Source: Anthoceros angustus
Lineage: Eukaryota; Streptophyta; Anthocerotopsida; Anthocerotales; Anthocerotaceae
DNA length: 64,000 nt
NCBI GenBank assembly: GCA_010909165.1
Contig: MU008155.1
Location: 1,364,001 to 1,428,000 of the forward strand
Reading direction: 5' to 3'
The notes below the pieces were generated by a model, which worked only from the letters and a program-made list of their open reading frames with translations, was not told where the DNA came from and ran no database searches. Each line of letters starts with the position of its first letter. The stretch's first letter is position 1. Shown one piece after another: positions 11,640 through 22,439 of the stretch. A program made the position numbers and the translations under genes.

Positions 11640-12300
11640 GAGGCAGGAGATGGAAGACCGCAAGGAGACTTTGAGTCGCAGCCCAAACTACCATTGAGAG
11701 GAATGGTAGTCTCAGCGGGTCGCGAACGCGAACGAGAAATAGAGCGGCCCGCCTGCTGACGGAGGCGGCGGAGGCGGAGAAGGAGGCGGGGCGTCGCCGA
11801 AAATGGAGAAGGAGGCGGCCCGCCCGCAGAGCTGTTCGACCGTCTGGAGAGGAGATGGCGGAGTTACCGTAATGGACGGAGAGCGAGAAGCGTAAGAAGC
11901 CGGTCCATTGAGGAAGGCGGAACGCCGGCTATGGCCGGTAAGCGCCGAGCTGAGCGAAGTGGGAGTTGGAGCAGTGGAGCAAAGAAGCGTGGAGATGGAA
12001 GACCGCAAGGAGACTTTGAGTCAGCCCAAACTACCATTGAGAGGAATGGTAGTCGCAGGATGGTCGCGATCACGAACGAGAAATAGAGCGGCCCGCCTGG
12101 CGGAGAGGCGTGACGGCGATGGAACAGGAGCGTGACGCCGAGATGGAGAAGGGCTCGCCCGCACCGCAGAGTTGCCCGACTGAGAGGAGATGGCGGAGTT
12201 AATGCCAATGGACGGAGAGCGAGAGCACCGGAAGCGTAAAAGAAGCCGCCGTCCTTGAGGAAGGCGGAAGGGGAACGCTTATGGCGGTAAGTCAATGAGC
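11640..12300 (+). repeat. Direct tandem duplication, about 0.35 kb unit
   Basis: The block GAGATGGAAGACCGCAAGGA begins at about 11648 and again at about 11993. Both copies are followed by CCCAAACTACCATTGAGAGG and then a Glu/Arg-coding purine-rich stretch. The copies diverge by short indels. Confidence 0.7.
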
Positions 12301-13239
12301 GGAAGCGGAGTTGGAGCAGTGAGCAACAGCGGCGGAGGTGACCGAGGCAGCCCTTGCACTGAAGCGGCCCTACCCATCAAACCCGGCAGGGAGGTGGTCC
12401 AACAAGCCGGGCAAAGACGCCAGCCTCCCGAGCACCTATGGCGAAGGGAGACGGTGCCCGCACACGTGGAAGAGGCAATCCAACAAGTGGATTCGACTTT
12501 GCCTATTACCACGCCGAGCCCCCTGAGAGCCTCACGCAACAGACGGACCGGAAGGCTCGGAGGGGAAGAAGGGCATGGGGACAAAGACGGGACTCTAGTG
12601 GCCCTGCTTGGAGACGACGGCAGCGGGGAGAAGAGCCTCAAGAGGAGCGGACGCAACGACCCTGTGGTAAGTTCACCGCAACCCGCCGGAGAAGGAGGCG
12701 GCCCGAAGGGCGCAGGAGCCAACCCACCCAAGACAAGGGTCGGGGTAGGGATGAGGACCTAGCAAGACGAGGTCCACAGACAAGGGGTCCGGAGCTTGGG
12801 GACCTGAATTCTGCCCGACCCCGAGGTCCGAACTGTAGACGAGGCCGACCCAAGACGGACTCAGAAATAAGACGACTGAGTTCGACCGGAGTCGAGACCG
12901 ACCCCGAGGTCCGGACTCAGAAGAAGGAGGAGCCCCTTCGACTTACGCTAGGGGAGGGGCCCAGGAGGACCCGGGAGGCCAGGAGGATGACGTTGTGGTA
13001 ACGGCCGCCGATCACGCCGAGCCAACCCGATGTGATTCCGGAGAAAGGAGGTCCGCCTCGCGGATCATCCGATTGCGCGCCAATGCTGACGGGAGATTGG
13101 ACCACCAATCCCAAGGCGAACCCGGACCTTCCCCCCACCACGACGAAGGAGATAGGAGGAGGAAATAGGATGGTAGGCGGCCGATTAGGTCGAGGCCATC
13201 ACCGTAATAGGTGTAATAAAGACGCCGACTTGGGCGTAG

Positions 13240-13247
13240 TATAAGAG
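13240..13247 (+). promoter_or_regulatory. TATA box in LTR-like block, copy 1
   Basis: TATAAGAG lies 25-30 bp downstream of AATAAA in the first LTR-like copy and is followed by a T/C-rich leader. It is a plausible Pol II core promoter of an LTR. Confidence 0.45.
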
Positions 13248-14085
13248 GGTCAGCTCCTAAATCATCTTTCTCTTGGTGTTGATGCCGCTGCTCTGCAATT
13301 TGTGTGTCTTCTTGCTAACGTGAGTCCCGAGTCACCGAAAGGTGCACGACCCGGAGAGACCGATCAAGGTTCCGTGACGGACCTAACGTGTGTGGTGTGT
13401 GCAGGAAGGGTGACTGGGGACCCGTGCTGCGTCGAGCGGCCCGCACCGAACGGACCGGAGGGACTCGGGAGGCGTCTGAGCCGGAGGGACTCGGGAGGCG
13501 GCGAGCAGCGGAGGAGGTCCGAACCCCGAGACGAGGCCGGACCTCGAGGTCCGGATCGTAGCCCCGCTTTTCCTAAGACCGATAAGTGTAGTGTGAGTGG
13601 AGAGAGGAACGGACTAGAGGTGCGAGTGACGAACGTGAACGACGGACGCCGAACGGGTCCTTAAACGCTTGGCCACACCGGCCCGTGGCGTGAACGCTAC
13701 AGTAGTTAGATGCGAATCGAATGTGCGTTGAGACCGAATGGACGCAAAGTGAAGTGAGAATCGCCGATGAGGAGCCCCTTCGACTTACGCTAGGGGAGGA
13801 TGGCCGGTGGCCCCAGGAGGACCGAGGCGAGGGAGGATGGCGTTGTGTAGTAGCGGTCGTCGGACCCGCCGTGTAACGGCGATTCGGGAGAGGAGGGTCC
13901 GCCTCGCGGATCATCCGATTAGATGTATAGTCGGGACGGAGATTGGACCACCAATCCCAAGGCGGAACCCGGACCTTCCCCACGAGCGAAGGAGATAGGA
14001 GGAAATAGGATGGTAGGCGGCCGATTAGGGTATCTTGGAGCGGTCATTCGGAATAGGTGTAATAAAGGCGCCGACTTGGGCGTAG

Positions 14086-14093
14086 TATAAGAG
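14086..14093 (+). promoter_or_regulatory. TATA box in LTR-like block, copy 2
   Basis: The same TATAAGAG and flanks recur in the second LTR-like copy, so the putative promoter is preserved in both. Confidence 0.45.
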
Positions 14094-14759
14094 GGTCAGC
14101 TGCCTCAATAAATCATCTTTCTCTTGGTGTTGATGCGCGTTCTTGCAGACCTTTGTGTGTCTTCTTGCTAACGTGAGTCTGAGTCAGCGGCGACACGGCA
14201 ACTCGGAGAAGGATCTTACGGTGGCGGACCTAACGTGTTGTGGTGTGTGCGAGGGGTGGCGGGGACCGTGCTCGTCGAGCGGCCCAGCCGAGCGGACGAG
14301 CGTGTGGCCGGAGGGACTCGGGAGGCGTCTGAGCCGGACGGAAGGCCCGGCGAGCAGCGGAGGAGGTCGGATGTAGCGTCTTTCCTAAGGCGATAAGTGT
14401 AGTGTGAGTGGAGAGGAGCGGACTAGAGGTGCGGTGACGTGAGCGATCTGAGACTTGACAGGTCCTTAAGCGTTTAGCCACACGGGCTGTCACGGTGAGC
14501 GTTGCGAGTAGTTAGATGCGGTGAATGTGCGTTGAGGCGAATGGAAAGTGAAGTGAGAATCGCCGAACGCGGCAAACGGAGCCTATCATTCCCTTGGGAG
14601 CGGACTCCTTCCTACAGCGACACGGGTTGTGGCGGCGGCCGTCGGCAAAAGTCGCGCCACAGAACCCTACCCGCAAGATGCTGCGAACACTGCGAACACT
14701 GCGTTCGGGTGACAGCGACTGCGGCAAGTGAGAGAGTGGTTGGCGTGGACGGGAATCCC

Positions 14760-14934
14760 GCGTGAATCGCGACGGAAAATTCACGCGTGAGACACCGTCA
14801 TTCGGAAATCGAGCACGATATTCTTATGACGAACAAACCACAAATTTCCGGCCGAGTGAGTCTGTCATAAACGAGACACAAATGTCACATCCTTGTCTTT
14901 AATTTCGTCATATTCTGCCTCCTTTTGTAGTAGT
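14760..14934 (-). mobile_element. Lone CACTA transposon end
   Basis: The plus strand ends with TTCGTCATATTCTGCC, CTCC and TTTTGTAGTAGT. Its reverse complement, ACTACTACAAAA then GGCAGAATATGACGA, matches the ends of the complete CACTA element at 46.3 and 61.05 kb. Inward there are further TCATA, GTCAT and CACGCGTGA motifs, which look like subterminal repeats. The terminal C of CACTA is missing. No partner end was found nearby, so this is a remnant or a deleted copy. Confidence 0.65.
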
Positions 14935-14945
14935 CTGTGGTGCCC

Positions 14946-15395
14946 CTAGACATGCAAGATGAAGGGGAACAACGCCAACGGAGGAGACCGCTTGTTGCGC
15001 AGCTTTCGCGCCTCCTGTGCTATCCGGGCGAAAATGATTCGCCCCCTGTTCGCTCGCTTCCCCCTTATGAGGGCATGCAAGAACACAAGCAGATTGTCCC
15101 CCATGTGGTCTACCTTGATGAGCATGTTCGAGTGGATGATGATTTTGGCCACTCCCCTCACCCGTCGGTCCTTCAGGTCCGACATCAACCACCCATTGGA
15201 GGACCTGTGGACGTCTGGCTTCAAGAGTGCGGCCTTTGCCGCTTCTAGCTTACCTTTCCCTTTCAATGGTTCTGGCACCACTCCTCCGATCTCCTCTGCG
15301 GGCCAGTTATACACCGCCCGAAGTGCTTCCCCTGTCCATCGCTTAAGGTCCTCCCTCAAGCTCTTCGAGCAGATTGACTTGTTTGCTGCCGCCAC
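14946..15395 (-). CDS. Unrecognised repeat-family frame (KVDH family)
   Basis: This is an intact minus-strand frame of about 150 codons without an ATG at its upstream limit, so it is perhaps an exon. A CTGTAAG acceptor-like site lies just upstream. The product is basic and helical, with a Lys-rich stretch (PLKGKGKLEAAKAALL near residue 42), a KVDHMGDN motif (near residue 94) and a C-terminal RIIFARIAQEARKLR helix. A decayed relative lies on the plus strand at 10.0-10.2 kb. It ends 12 bp from the lone CACTA terminus. I do not recognise the family. Its occurrence in two repeat contexts suggests a mobile-element protein. Confidence 0.4.
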   Translation of the reverse strand: MAAANKSICSKSLREDLKRWTGEALRAVYNWPAEEIGGVVPEPLKGKGKLEAAKAALLKPDVHRSSNGWLMSDLKDRRVRGVAKIIIHSNMLIKVDHMGDNLLVFLHALIRGKRANRGRIIFARIAQEARKLRNKRSPPLALFPFILHV

Positions 15396-16185
15396 TTACA
15401 GGCGTCTGACGCCCACGCCGTGGCCAGCAAGGCGTGGCTCAAGGCGTGGAGGGCACTAGTAGCTGACCGCTGCAGACCGCCTTCTCCCCCAGAAGAGGAA
15501 AACGGGCCAGCTCTCGAACTCCGTCGCCCCCACCAGACCCCAAATGTAGGGAGGCAAAAAAGGAGTTAGCTACCAAATGGGCCAAGGAAGTGGAAGGTCC
15601 GGAGCCAAATGGGCAAGACCTAGGCCTTCTGATTGAGGCCAGAGTACCTGATCCGGACCAACTCCACAGGGCGGTCACCTATACGTCCGCGTTCCAAACT
15701 ATACACAGAACCTCATGTTATTCGATAAAGGTCACCGGATGTCCGGTGCCGGGGCACTTTATGAATTTTGAGAAGGGACCCAATATCATAAGCACAGGGA
15801 CACCGGTACCGAAACTAGGTTGGATTTGCAGTCCTTGCGCGAAGACAAGCTTTTCAGAATAGGTGCCAAAGGTACCGGACATCCGGTGACCTTTGCACCC
15901 CGTTGTCCAGACAAAGGAAATAACTTACGCACACTACTATTATGAACAAGTCTGAAGTCGACAGTTTGCACCAGCATTGAACAAACAACAAAACAGAACT
16001 GCCTATCCTAGCTAAGGGTTCTGTGGCTCAAAAAAAAGGGAAGGAGATCATCCTTGGCCTACTACCCTCCATTGTACATCAACCTCCCTCCCTGTATGTC
16101 GGCACCTACAAAAATCAAGAATAGTAGCCAGTCATCAGCAAACAGCTACAGCTTCAACTGCATTGCAGCTTACTAGTAAAAGCCT
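15396..16185. other. Non-coding spacer with foldback repeat
   Basis: No gene is recognised. The stretch contains the inverted repeat described separately at 15727-15894. Near its end lies the probable 3' UTR of the minus-strand frame that stops at 16186. Confidence 0.4.
15727..15894. repeat. Foldback / MITE-like inverted repeat
   Basis: The left arm (15727-15750) begins AAAGGTCACCGGATGTCCGG and the right arm (15871-15894) is its reverse complement with one mismatch over 24 bp. The loop is 120 bp. The arm core CACCGGATGTCCGGTG is itself nearly palindromic, and the motif CCGGATGTCCGG recurs alone at about 17362. A small non-autonomous element is likely, though no target duplication is evident. 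Confidence 0.6.
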
Positions 16186-16719
16186 TCACTCAGACGTAGG
16201 CTCCAGCTTCATATCAGAACCCTCTAATGCTGCCAATGCCTTGGCAGCATTTTCCGCTGCCACCATCACAAGTGCCAGCTCCCTCTGACGCCTCCTTGCT
16301 GACCACACTGCTCCCTCTGCCTCCAGCTCTTCCTTAGACAGCTCCCGCTGTTCAGGCTTTATAGCCATATATGGCATGAACCTTCGCAGCTCCATCTCAG
16401 CTGCCTTCACCTTCTTCCTAGCCAATGTGAGGTCACGCGAGATGTCATGTGGCCTCACAACCCCACCCTCCTCTGGGAAGGAGTCCTCAACTCCTCGGGG
16501 CTCCCTCAATGCAACCTTGATCCCAACTCCCCCCGTGGAACCACACAGAGCTTTGGGGGTGGCAAACGGATGCCACTGGAATCCTAGGTGGCCACTTGCA
16601 GGCAAGGATGCCTCGAGAGGGATGCCCCCACGATTGCACCCTCGAAGAGAACCTCCTCCTGCCCCTCTTCGCTGCAATGTCTGTAGTAGTGACCCATGGC
16701 GGGGACTGGTAGCCGCCAC
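16186..16719 (-). CDS. Unrecognised gene, C-terminal part
   Basis: A minus-strand frame ends with an Ala/Glu/Leu-rich helical segment (residues 100-175 of the open frame). That segment contains DISRDLTLARKKVKAAEMEL and ELSKEELEAEGAVWSARRRQ, consistent with a coiled coil. An upstream exon in another frame probably starts at about 16747, after a CAG acceptor, with a DISYEDKAWRLPVP stretch. I could not fix the junction between the two. I recognise no domain. The lack of internal stops in the helical part and the plausible acceptor site argue for a real gene. It could instead be an expressed repeat. Confidence 0.4.
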   Translation of the reverse strand: MAATSPRHGSLLQTLQRRGAGGGSLRGCNRGGIPLEASLPASGHLGFQWHPFATPKALCGSTGGVGIKVALREPRGVEDSFPEEGGVVRPHDISRDLTLARKKVKAAEMELRRFMPYMAIKPEQRELSKEELEAEGAVWSARRRQRELALVMVAAENAAKALAALEGSDMKLEPTSE

Positions 16720-16746
16720 GCCTTATCCTCATAGCTGATGTCCAGG

Positions 16747-16836
16747 TCTGCAACAACACGAGAGCACCAGGTTAGATCTGCAACACCACGAGAGCACCAG
16801 GTTAGATCTGCAACACCACGAGACCACCAGGTTTGA
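16747..16836 (-). repeat. Three 30-bp tandem repeats carrying a 3' splice site
   Basis: On the minus strand each unit reads CTCGTGGTGTTGCAGATCTA (first 20 bases), with exact 30-bp spacing and a few substitutions. Each unit contains a TTGCAG acceptor-like site. If translated, the unit gives a repeating 10-residue peptide including SRGVADLTW. Confidence 0.8.
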
Positions 16837-16899
16837 CACCAGTCTGCGGTTAGCTTTAGGGTTTGGCTCACCAGCATCAGCATGCGCAACTTTGATTAG

Positions 16900-17580
16900 C
16901 AGCGGCGCACGAAGACAGAAAACCAACAAGACACTGGACAGGAGCACAGATGCACAACAAGAGAGATTCACAGCAACATGGATTGTTGATTGTGTAGCAC
17001 TAAAGCATCAGAATGGCTCAACCGCACAGCAGCAGTAGCGTGTCCTTGAAATTCAAACAGCAGGGCAATTGAAGACACACACCTCTGCGAGTCCCTGCTC
17101 CATAGCGTGCCGTGCACATCCGCAAGGCACACACAGGAGAAGTGCTTCTATAAGGGATATGGAGTAAGGGGCAAATGGCAAAGTACTACCCGGCTCCGGG
17201 CTCGAGTTTACGCCCCCTGCCCCCAACCTACATCCGAAATGTCAAAAGCTCGCAGCCTGCACCACAACTGTCCGAACCTCGAGCCCTACGAAAACCAAAG
17301 GTGCGGCCGAACAGAGAACAAGTGTAATTCTTACAAAAATTAGAAACGACCAGCAACTTTGCCCCGGATGTCCGGCGCAAAAGCCACAATGCATCAACAC
17401 TCTATGCCAAAACAGAAACACAGGATCACACACCCACAGAGACCCTATGTATCTATTATCCTTGACCTCAGCACTCTCTTTGGCCCAACCTAAAAAATTG
17501 AACGAGATTTCTTCCGTGGTGGAAGTTGCATATGCTTGGAGGAGCTGTATAATATTATTATCGAAATAAAATAAATAAAG

Positions 17581-17632
<52 letters not shown>

Positions 17633-18083
17633 TAAGATAAAACACGGCTTGTTAAAAGCATAGTTTTGCTCCTAAAATACGCAGCTTATGACGAACGAGA
17701 ATCCGTTACTTATTAGCCTTTGGCCGTTATGTAAGTGCGTGCCGAAAGAGACCTTTGTGGGACGCAAATGGCGATACAGCACAGATAAATGAATTCCGTG
17801 AAGTGTGAAATGAATCTACCTAATCTGAGATCTGCCTAATCTGAGGTATGACGAGCAAGAAATGACTGCTTTGATAACCGAAGGTGAGTAGTTACATGTC
17901 AGTTACCACAACTTCGGGGTGCGTACAAAAAACCACGGGTAACAAGCGTGTTAAGCGGATAAACTCAGGTAAATCGGGACAGTGTGTCTATTTAGAGTAC
18001 CCGGCCGAGCCAGCAAAACGATCTTGCATCTGCACAGCACAGCATAGGTCCAGCTTATTAGCTTAGCTTGTGAGTCCCGCCCG
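16900..18083. other. Non-coding region upstream of the gene island
   Basis: AT-richer DNA with a dinucleotide microsatellite and no supported gene. It may include the 5' part of the minus-strand gene at 16.2-16.8 kb. Confidence 0.4.
17582..17630. repeat. (TA)n microsatellite
   Basis: About 24 consecutive TA dinucleotides, with AT-rich flanks. Confidence 0.95.
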
Positions 18084-18810
18084 GTGGCCTTCCACGCCAC
18101 TCCTCCTCGCAGGCGTATGATACAATCAAGACGTGCGCTGCTCTGGAGGTTGTCACCGCGCCGGCTTCTTACTGCCTGCGCAGCTCACGCGCCACCGCGC
18201 CATCCTGCCGTTCGCGAGCCCGCGTTCCCGCCATTTTTGTCCTTCCGGAGAGCGCAAGCTGCACTTGGCGGGGCCGCCGGCCCATCCTCGCCCGATCTGC
18301 CTAATCCCTTGGCTGCACAGCAACGCCCAGGTACAATGTCGCTGCCTCGGCTCGTCCTTCTCGCCGTGCTCGGTCCGGGAGCCCGATCCGATCCGCACAT
18401 TTGACCGCCCTTTCTTTTCCTTGTTATTTCTCTGGCCACTGATTGGCCCCGTTCTCAGAGTTTGGTTTGTGTGTGTGTCACGGAATTGCAGGGTTGTAGA
18501 TCTTACCGGCGAGGACGAGCTTGCGTCAGAGGAGCTGGGAATTGGGGTCCTCGAAGCTGACGGGTAACGCGGTGTGGATAGGCGGATTCGTGTTCTTGGA
18601 AAGATCGGTGGCATCGTGCTCGTGTGAGCAGGTTGGGAGGGAGCTCATGCTTTTGGCAGTGGCATTATGCTTCGCAGGGTGTGGATGTCGGGAGCGTGGT
18701 GCGCCGGCGTCGTTTGAGGTTGGAGGGATCGGAATTGTAGAATTTTGCACCGGAGTAGCCTGGGGTCAGGAGGTAATCTACGAGGGGATGTATGAGGCGG
18801 GAGAGATTGG
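18084..18810 (+). promoter_or_regulatory. 5' region of the ORP gene
   Basis: A GC-rich stretch directly upstream of the ORP start. It has no conserved coding content and probably contains the promoter and 5' UTR, possibly with a leader intron. I see no clear TATA box. Confidence 0.3.
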
Positions 18811-21800
18811 ATGCATTCCTTGTGCTGCATGTCCTCTGTCCAGCTGGAGACGAGGTCACCTTCTAGGGTGAGAGCATCTGAAACGCACCATAGGATGTCC
18901 CTTGTTGTAGAAAGTAATGCTGCACCAGCCAAGGCTCAGAAGGCTGGGCCGCCTGTGAAACTTTTGCCTGCTGCTGCGATTTCGCCACTTCAGACCAGCA
19001 ACCAACACCAAACGCATCATTCCATGGCAGAGCTGAATCTCGACAGTGACGACAGCAAGTCTCCATTGGGGACCAGCTCCCGGGTGAAGCCTGTAGATGT
19101 GTCTACAGGCTTCAAAATTAGCGGGGTGCCTGGGGAGGTCCATGACACGGGAGATGCTAGACTAGTGCCCAGCTCTGGGACGAATGTGGCAGGGATTCTG
19201 TATAAGTGGGTCAATTATGGCAAGGGCTGGAAGCGCCGCTGGTTTGTGTTGCAAGAAGGGGTTCTCGGGTACTACAAGGTACATGGGCCGGACAAGGTGT
19301 CCGTGAACCATGAGAGACACAAGGGCTTGCGGTTGATCGGTGATGAGGCACAGCGGCTGATGAAGAAGCAGAAGCAGGGGCATGTGGATGAAAAGCGTCC
19401 CATGAAAGCATTTGGGGAGGTGCATTTGAAGGTGCGTTTCTGGGAATGTTAAGGTATTGATGGCCTGCCTTGTTTGCACCGTGCGACGAAGGCCCTCTGT
19501 CTCTTTTTTGTTCCAGTCATTTTTCTGATACCATCTCACGCAACAGTGTGTCTGCCCAGGTATCCTCTCTGCGCGAAAGTAAGTCCGATGACAAAAAATT
19601 TTACATTTACTCTGGGACAAAGACACTGCATCTTAGAGCAGAAACTAAAGAAGATCGAAGTGCTTGGATGGATGCCCTGCATGCGGCTAAAGACTTATTT
19701 TCGCCCTCATTGGCTATTTTTGCTATGCCCCCACACGATGAAGTTGTTATTTCTACAGACAAGCTTAGGGCTCGTTTAGTTGAAGAGGGACTGAGTGAAG
19801 ACGTGGTAAAGGATTGTGAGAACATCATGCTGGACGAGTTTTCGGAGGTTGAAGACCACCTGAAGGTGCTACAAGCCAGTCGTTTTCTTCTGACTGAAAG
19901 GGTGCGGCAGCTGGAGGTGAGATTCTGAGACTTACGCTATCTCGTCATTGACATTAATATGCAACTTTTTGGAACGTCAAGGTCACGTGACGGCAACAGT
20001 GGACAGCTGACAGGGTTTTTCGTCTTTGCAGGCTGAGAAAGTGGAGCTTGAAACAACTGTGGTGGATGAAATGCAGAGTCAAGCTTATGAGGCCCAGAAT
20101 GCTAGGGTCCCTGGTCTTGGTAAATGCCAAGGTGGGTGAACCTGTACACCCATTTTCCTTACTGGATGTTTGCAGCACCTTATGTATTGGTCTATCTTAA
20201 ATTTCTGGACCATTAGTTGTTGTGTATCTAAACTGCAGTTTTCAAAATGTATGTGGGGTGCTCGCTTGTGATGTATGAGCTCATCAGTTGATTTTTGTTG
20301 TAGGTGCAAGCGAGACAGAATCTGATGATGAAAATGAGAAAGCTGGAGTTGCTGATGCTGAGTCAGATGAAGACGACGATGTCTTCTTCGATACTAGGGA
20401 GTCTTTGGTATCGGACTCTTTCCGTGGATCTTCGGCTACTCTGCGATCCATATCATCTGAGTGGAGCGGGGAAGGTTCAGATTCTCCTGGTCCAAAGGGT
20501 CGGGAAGTTGGTATGGACCTGGTTGGGTTTGACTACCCTGCTGTGAGAAGGAGAACCAAACTTCCTGACCCCAAAGAGAAAGAGAAGGGTGTAAGTTTAT
20601 GGTCTATGATCAAAGATAACATTGGGAAGGACCTTACAAAAGTCTGTCTCCCTGTTTACTTCAATGAGCCTCTGTCATCATTGCAAAGGTGCTTTGAAGA
20701 TTTGGAGTACTCTTACTTGCTTGACAGAGCTTACGAATGGGGAAAAAGGGTAAGCAGCCTTTGTTCTCCTTGGAGGAAGTGGTTTTTTAAGGTGAAATAG
20801 ACGGACGAGGTCAAGCAGAAGACAGCTTAAGTCTTTAGGAACTAGGTCTTTAGAAAATCTGTAGAAAATCTACAAATATTTGTCTAATGTGATTCTTGTA
20901 TTTACCCTGTGCCATGGAGTGACAGGGGAACGGTCTTTTAAGGATGTTGAATGTAGCAGCTTTTGCTGTATCTGGATATGCATCCACCGAAGCTCGGACT
21001 TGCAAACCTTTTAACCCTCTTCTGGGTGAAACATACGAGGCAAGCTATCAAGATAAAGGGCTTCGGTTTTTTTCTGAGAAGGTGAATCCTGGGCCCTCTG
21101 ACTGCAGGTTCAGGTGCAGGATTGTCTCTGGTTTAACTTCAGGCCAGTGCAAACTGGTGTCACCCGTGTCTTGGCTGATGTGGGCTGTTCCTTCACCCAG
21201 GTCAGTCATCATCCAATGATAGTTGCATGTCACTGTGAGGGTAGAGGATGGAAGTTCTGGGGAGACAGTACTCTGAAGAGCAAGTTTTGGGGTCGATCGA
21301 TTCAATTGGACCCAGTTGGCACGCTCACTCTTGAATTCAGTGACGGGGAAGTTTTCCAGTGGAGCAAGGTGCGAAGGGCTCGTCTTTCCGTGCTCTGTAC
21401 TGACCTGCCCGTAGTCTTCCTTGATGTTCTGTTGGGTATATTGAAGGTGTAAAATATATGCTGGTAATGCATTGCTGACAGGTCACAACATCAATATACA
21501 ACCTCATTCTGGGGAAACTGTACTGTGACCATTACGGTACTATGCGGATTCAAGGGAACAGAGACTACTCCTGTAAGCTTAAGTTCAAGGAGCAGTCGCT
21601 CATAGATCGCAATCCCCATCAGGTACCTCCTGAACTGTTTCTGAGTCTAAAATTGCAAGCCCTTCCGGATATGAGGGAGGACTTCGTTTTCCTGTATCAA
21701 TCATCTGGTGGCATACCTTGTTAACCAGGTGCAAGGGTATGTGCATGATAAAGCTGGAGAGAGAGCTGCCACCTTAATTGGAAAGTGGGACGAGGGTATG

Positions 21801-22439
21801 TCCTACGTGGTTGGTGATTTGGCCACAAGGCCAAAAAATTATGACCCTATGACAGAGGCAGAGACGCTGTGGCGAAAAAACCCACCACCAGAGAATCCTA
21901 CACGCTATGGATTAACCGCATTTGCTATAACGCTGAATGAACTCACAAATGGATTGAAGGTAAGCCTACAGCATATTCACGCATCATCATGCTTTCGCAA
22001 GAGCCTCTTGTCACCCTGAATGCTGATATTGGGTCACCAATTCCCGTACAGGAGGAACTGCCACCAACTGATTCTCGGCTTAGACCTGATCAGCGACGCT
22101 TGGAGAATGGAGAGTACGAGGAAGCATTTGCGGAAAAGCTGCGCCTAGAACAACGGCAGCGGCAGGTACAGCTGTCTTTAAGTGTGCTTAATCTGCTCAT
22201 TGATTCCCTTAACAGCAGTCTGACAAGCCTTGGTAAACTGCTCCTCGTAACTCCAGGCAAGAAAGCTGCAAGAAACGGGGTGGCAGCCACAGTGGTTCCG
22301 CAAAGACAACGAGAAGGACCAATACCTGTACAGGGGAGGTTACTGGGAGGCAAGAAAACAACGGCAGTGGACAAAATGTCCTGACATTTTTGGACCAAAC
22401 TTGCCTGACGTGTCGGCCGCTCCAGTTGCTGCTGGATGA
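18811..22439 (+). CDS. Oxysterol-binding protein-related protein, plant ORP1 class
   Basis: ORP family proteins transfer or sense sterols and phosphoinositides at membrane contact sites. Ten exons join in consistent phase: 18811-19431, 19560-19916, 20032-20131, 20304-20749, 20926-21081, 21201-21368, 21482-21622, 21729-21959, 22052-22165, 22257-22439. They give 838 residues, close to plant ORP1 proteins (about 815). The start MHSLCC resembles the N-terminus of plant ORP1 proteins, which supports this ATG over the one at 18895. Domains in order are a PH domain from about residue 126 ([20 protein letters not shown]), a helical linker, an acidic tract with the FFAT-like VFFDTRE at 20381, and the ORD. 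The ORD shows [12 protein letters not shown], the signature EKVSHHP split by an intron, and a C-terminal GGYWEAR and CPDIFG. The protein is probably cytosolic, bridging the ER to phosphoinositide membranes. Nothing is missing. Confidence 0.93.

Larger units (their letters stand above)
9420..13001 (+). other. Purine-rich, GC-rich retroelement-like tract
   Basis: The plus strand is strongly A+G-rich with recurring GAGGCGGAGG-type runs. All frames encode Arg/Glu/Gly/Pro-rich low-complexity protein, the longest at about 12438-13001. Such charged, repetitive sequence upstream of LTR-like blocks fits a gag-type region of a retroelement, but no capsid, protease or polymerase motif is visible. Individual frames here are not credible genes. 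Confidence 0.35.
12926..14560 (+). repeat. Tandem LTR-like blocks, about 0.8 kb unit
   Basis: Two adjacent direct copies (about 12926-13765 and 13769-14560) start with GAGGAGCCCCTTCGACTTAC and end with AGTGAAGTGAGAATCGCCGA. Each contains a TATA box, an AATAAA just upstream of it and a T-rich leader (AATCATCTTTCTCTTGGTG). This arrangement looks like the U3/R part of an LTR. No coding motif is present. I infer a duplicated solo-type LTR of a retroelement whose gag-like tract lies upstream. Confidence 0.5.
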
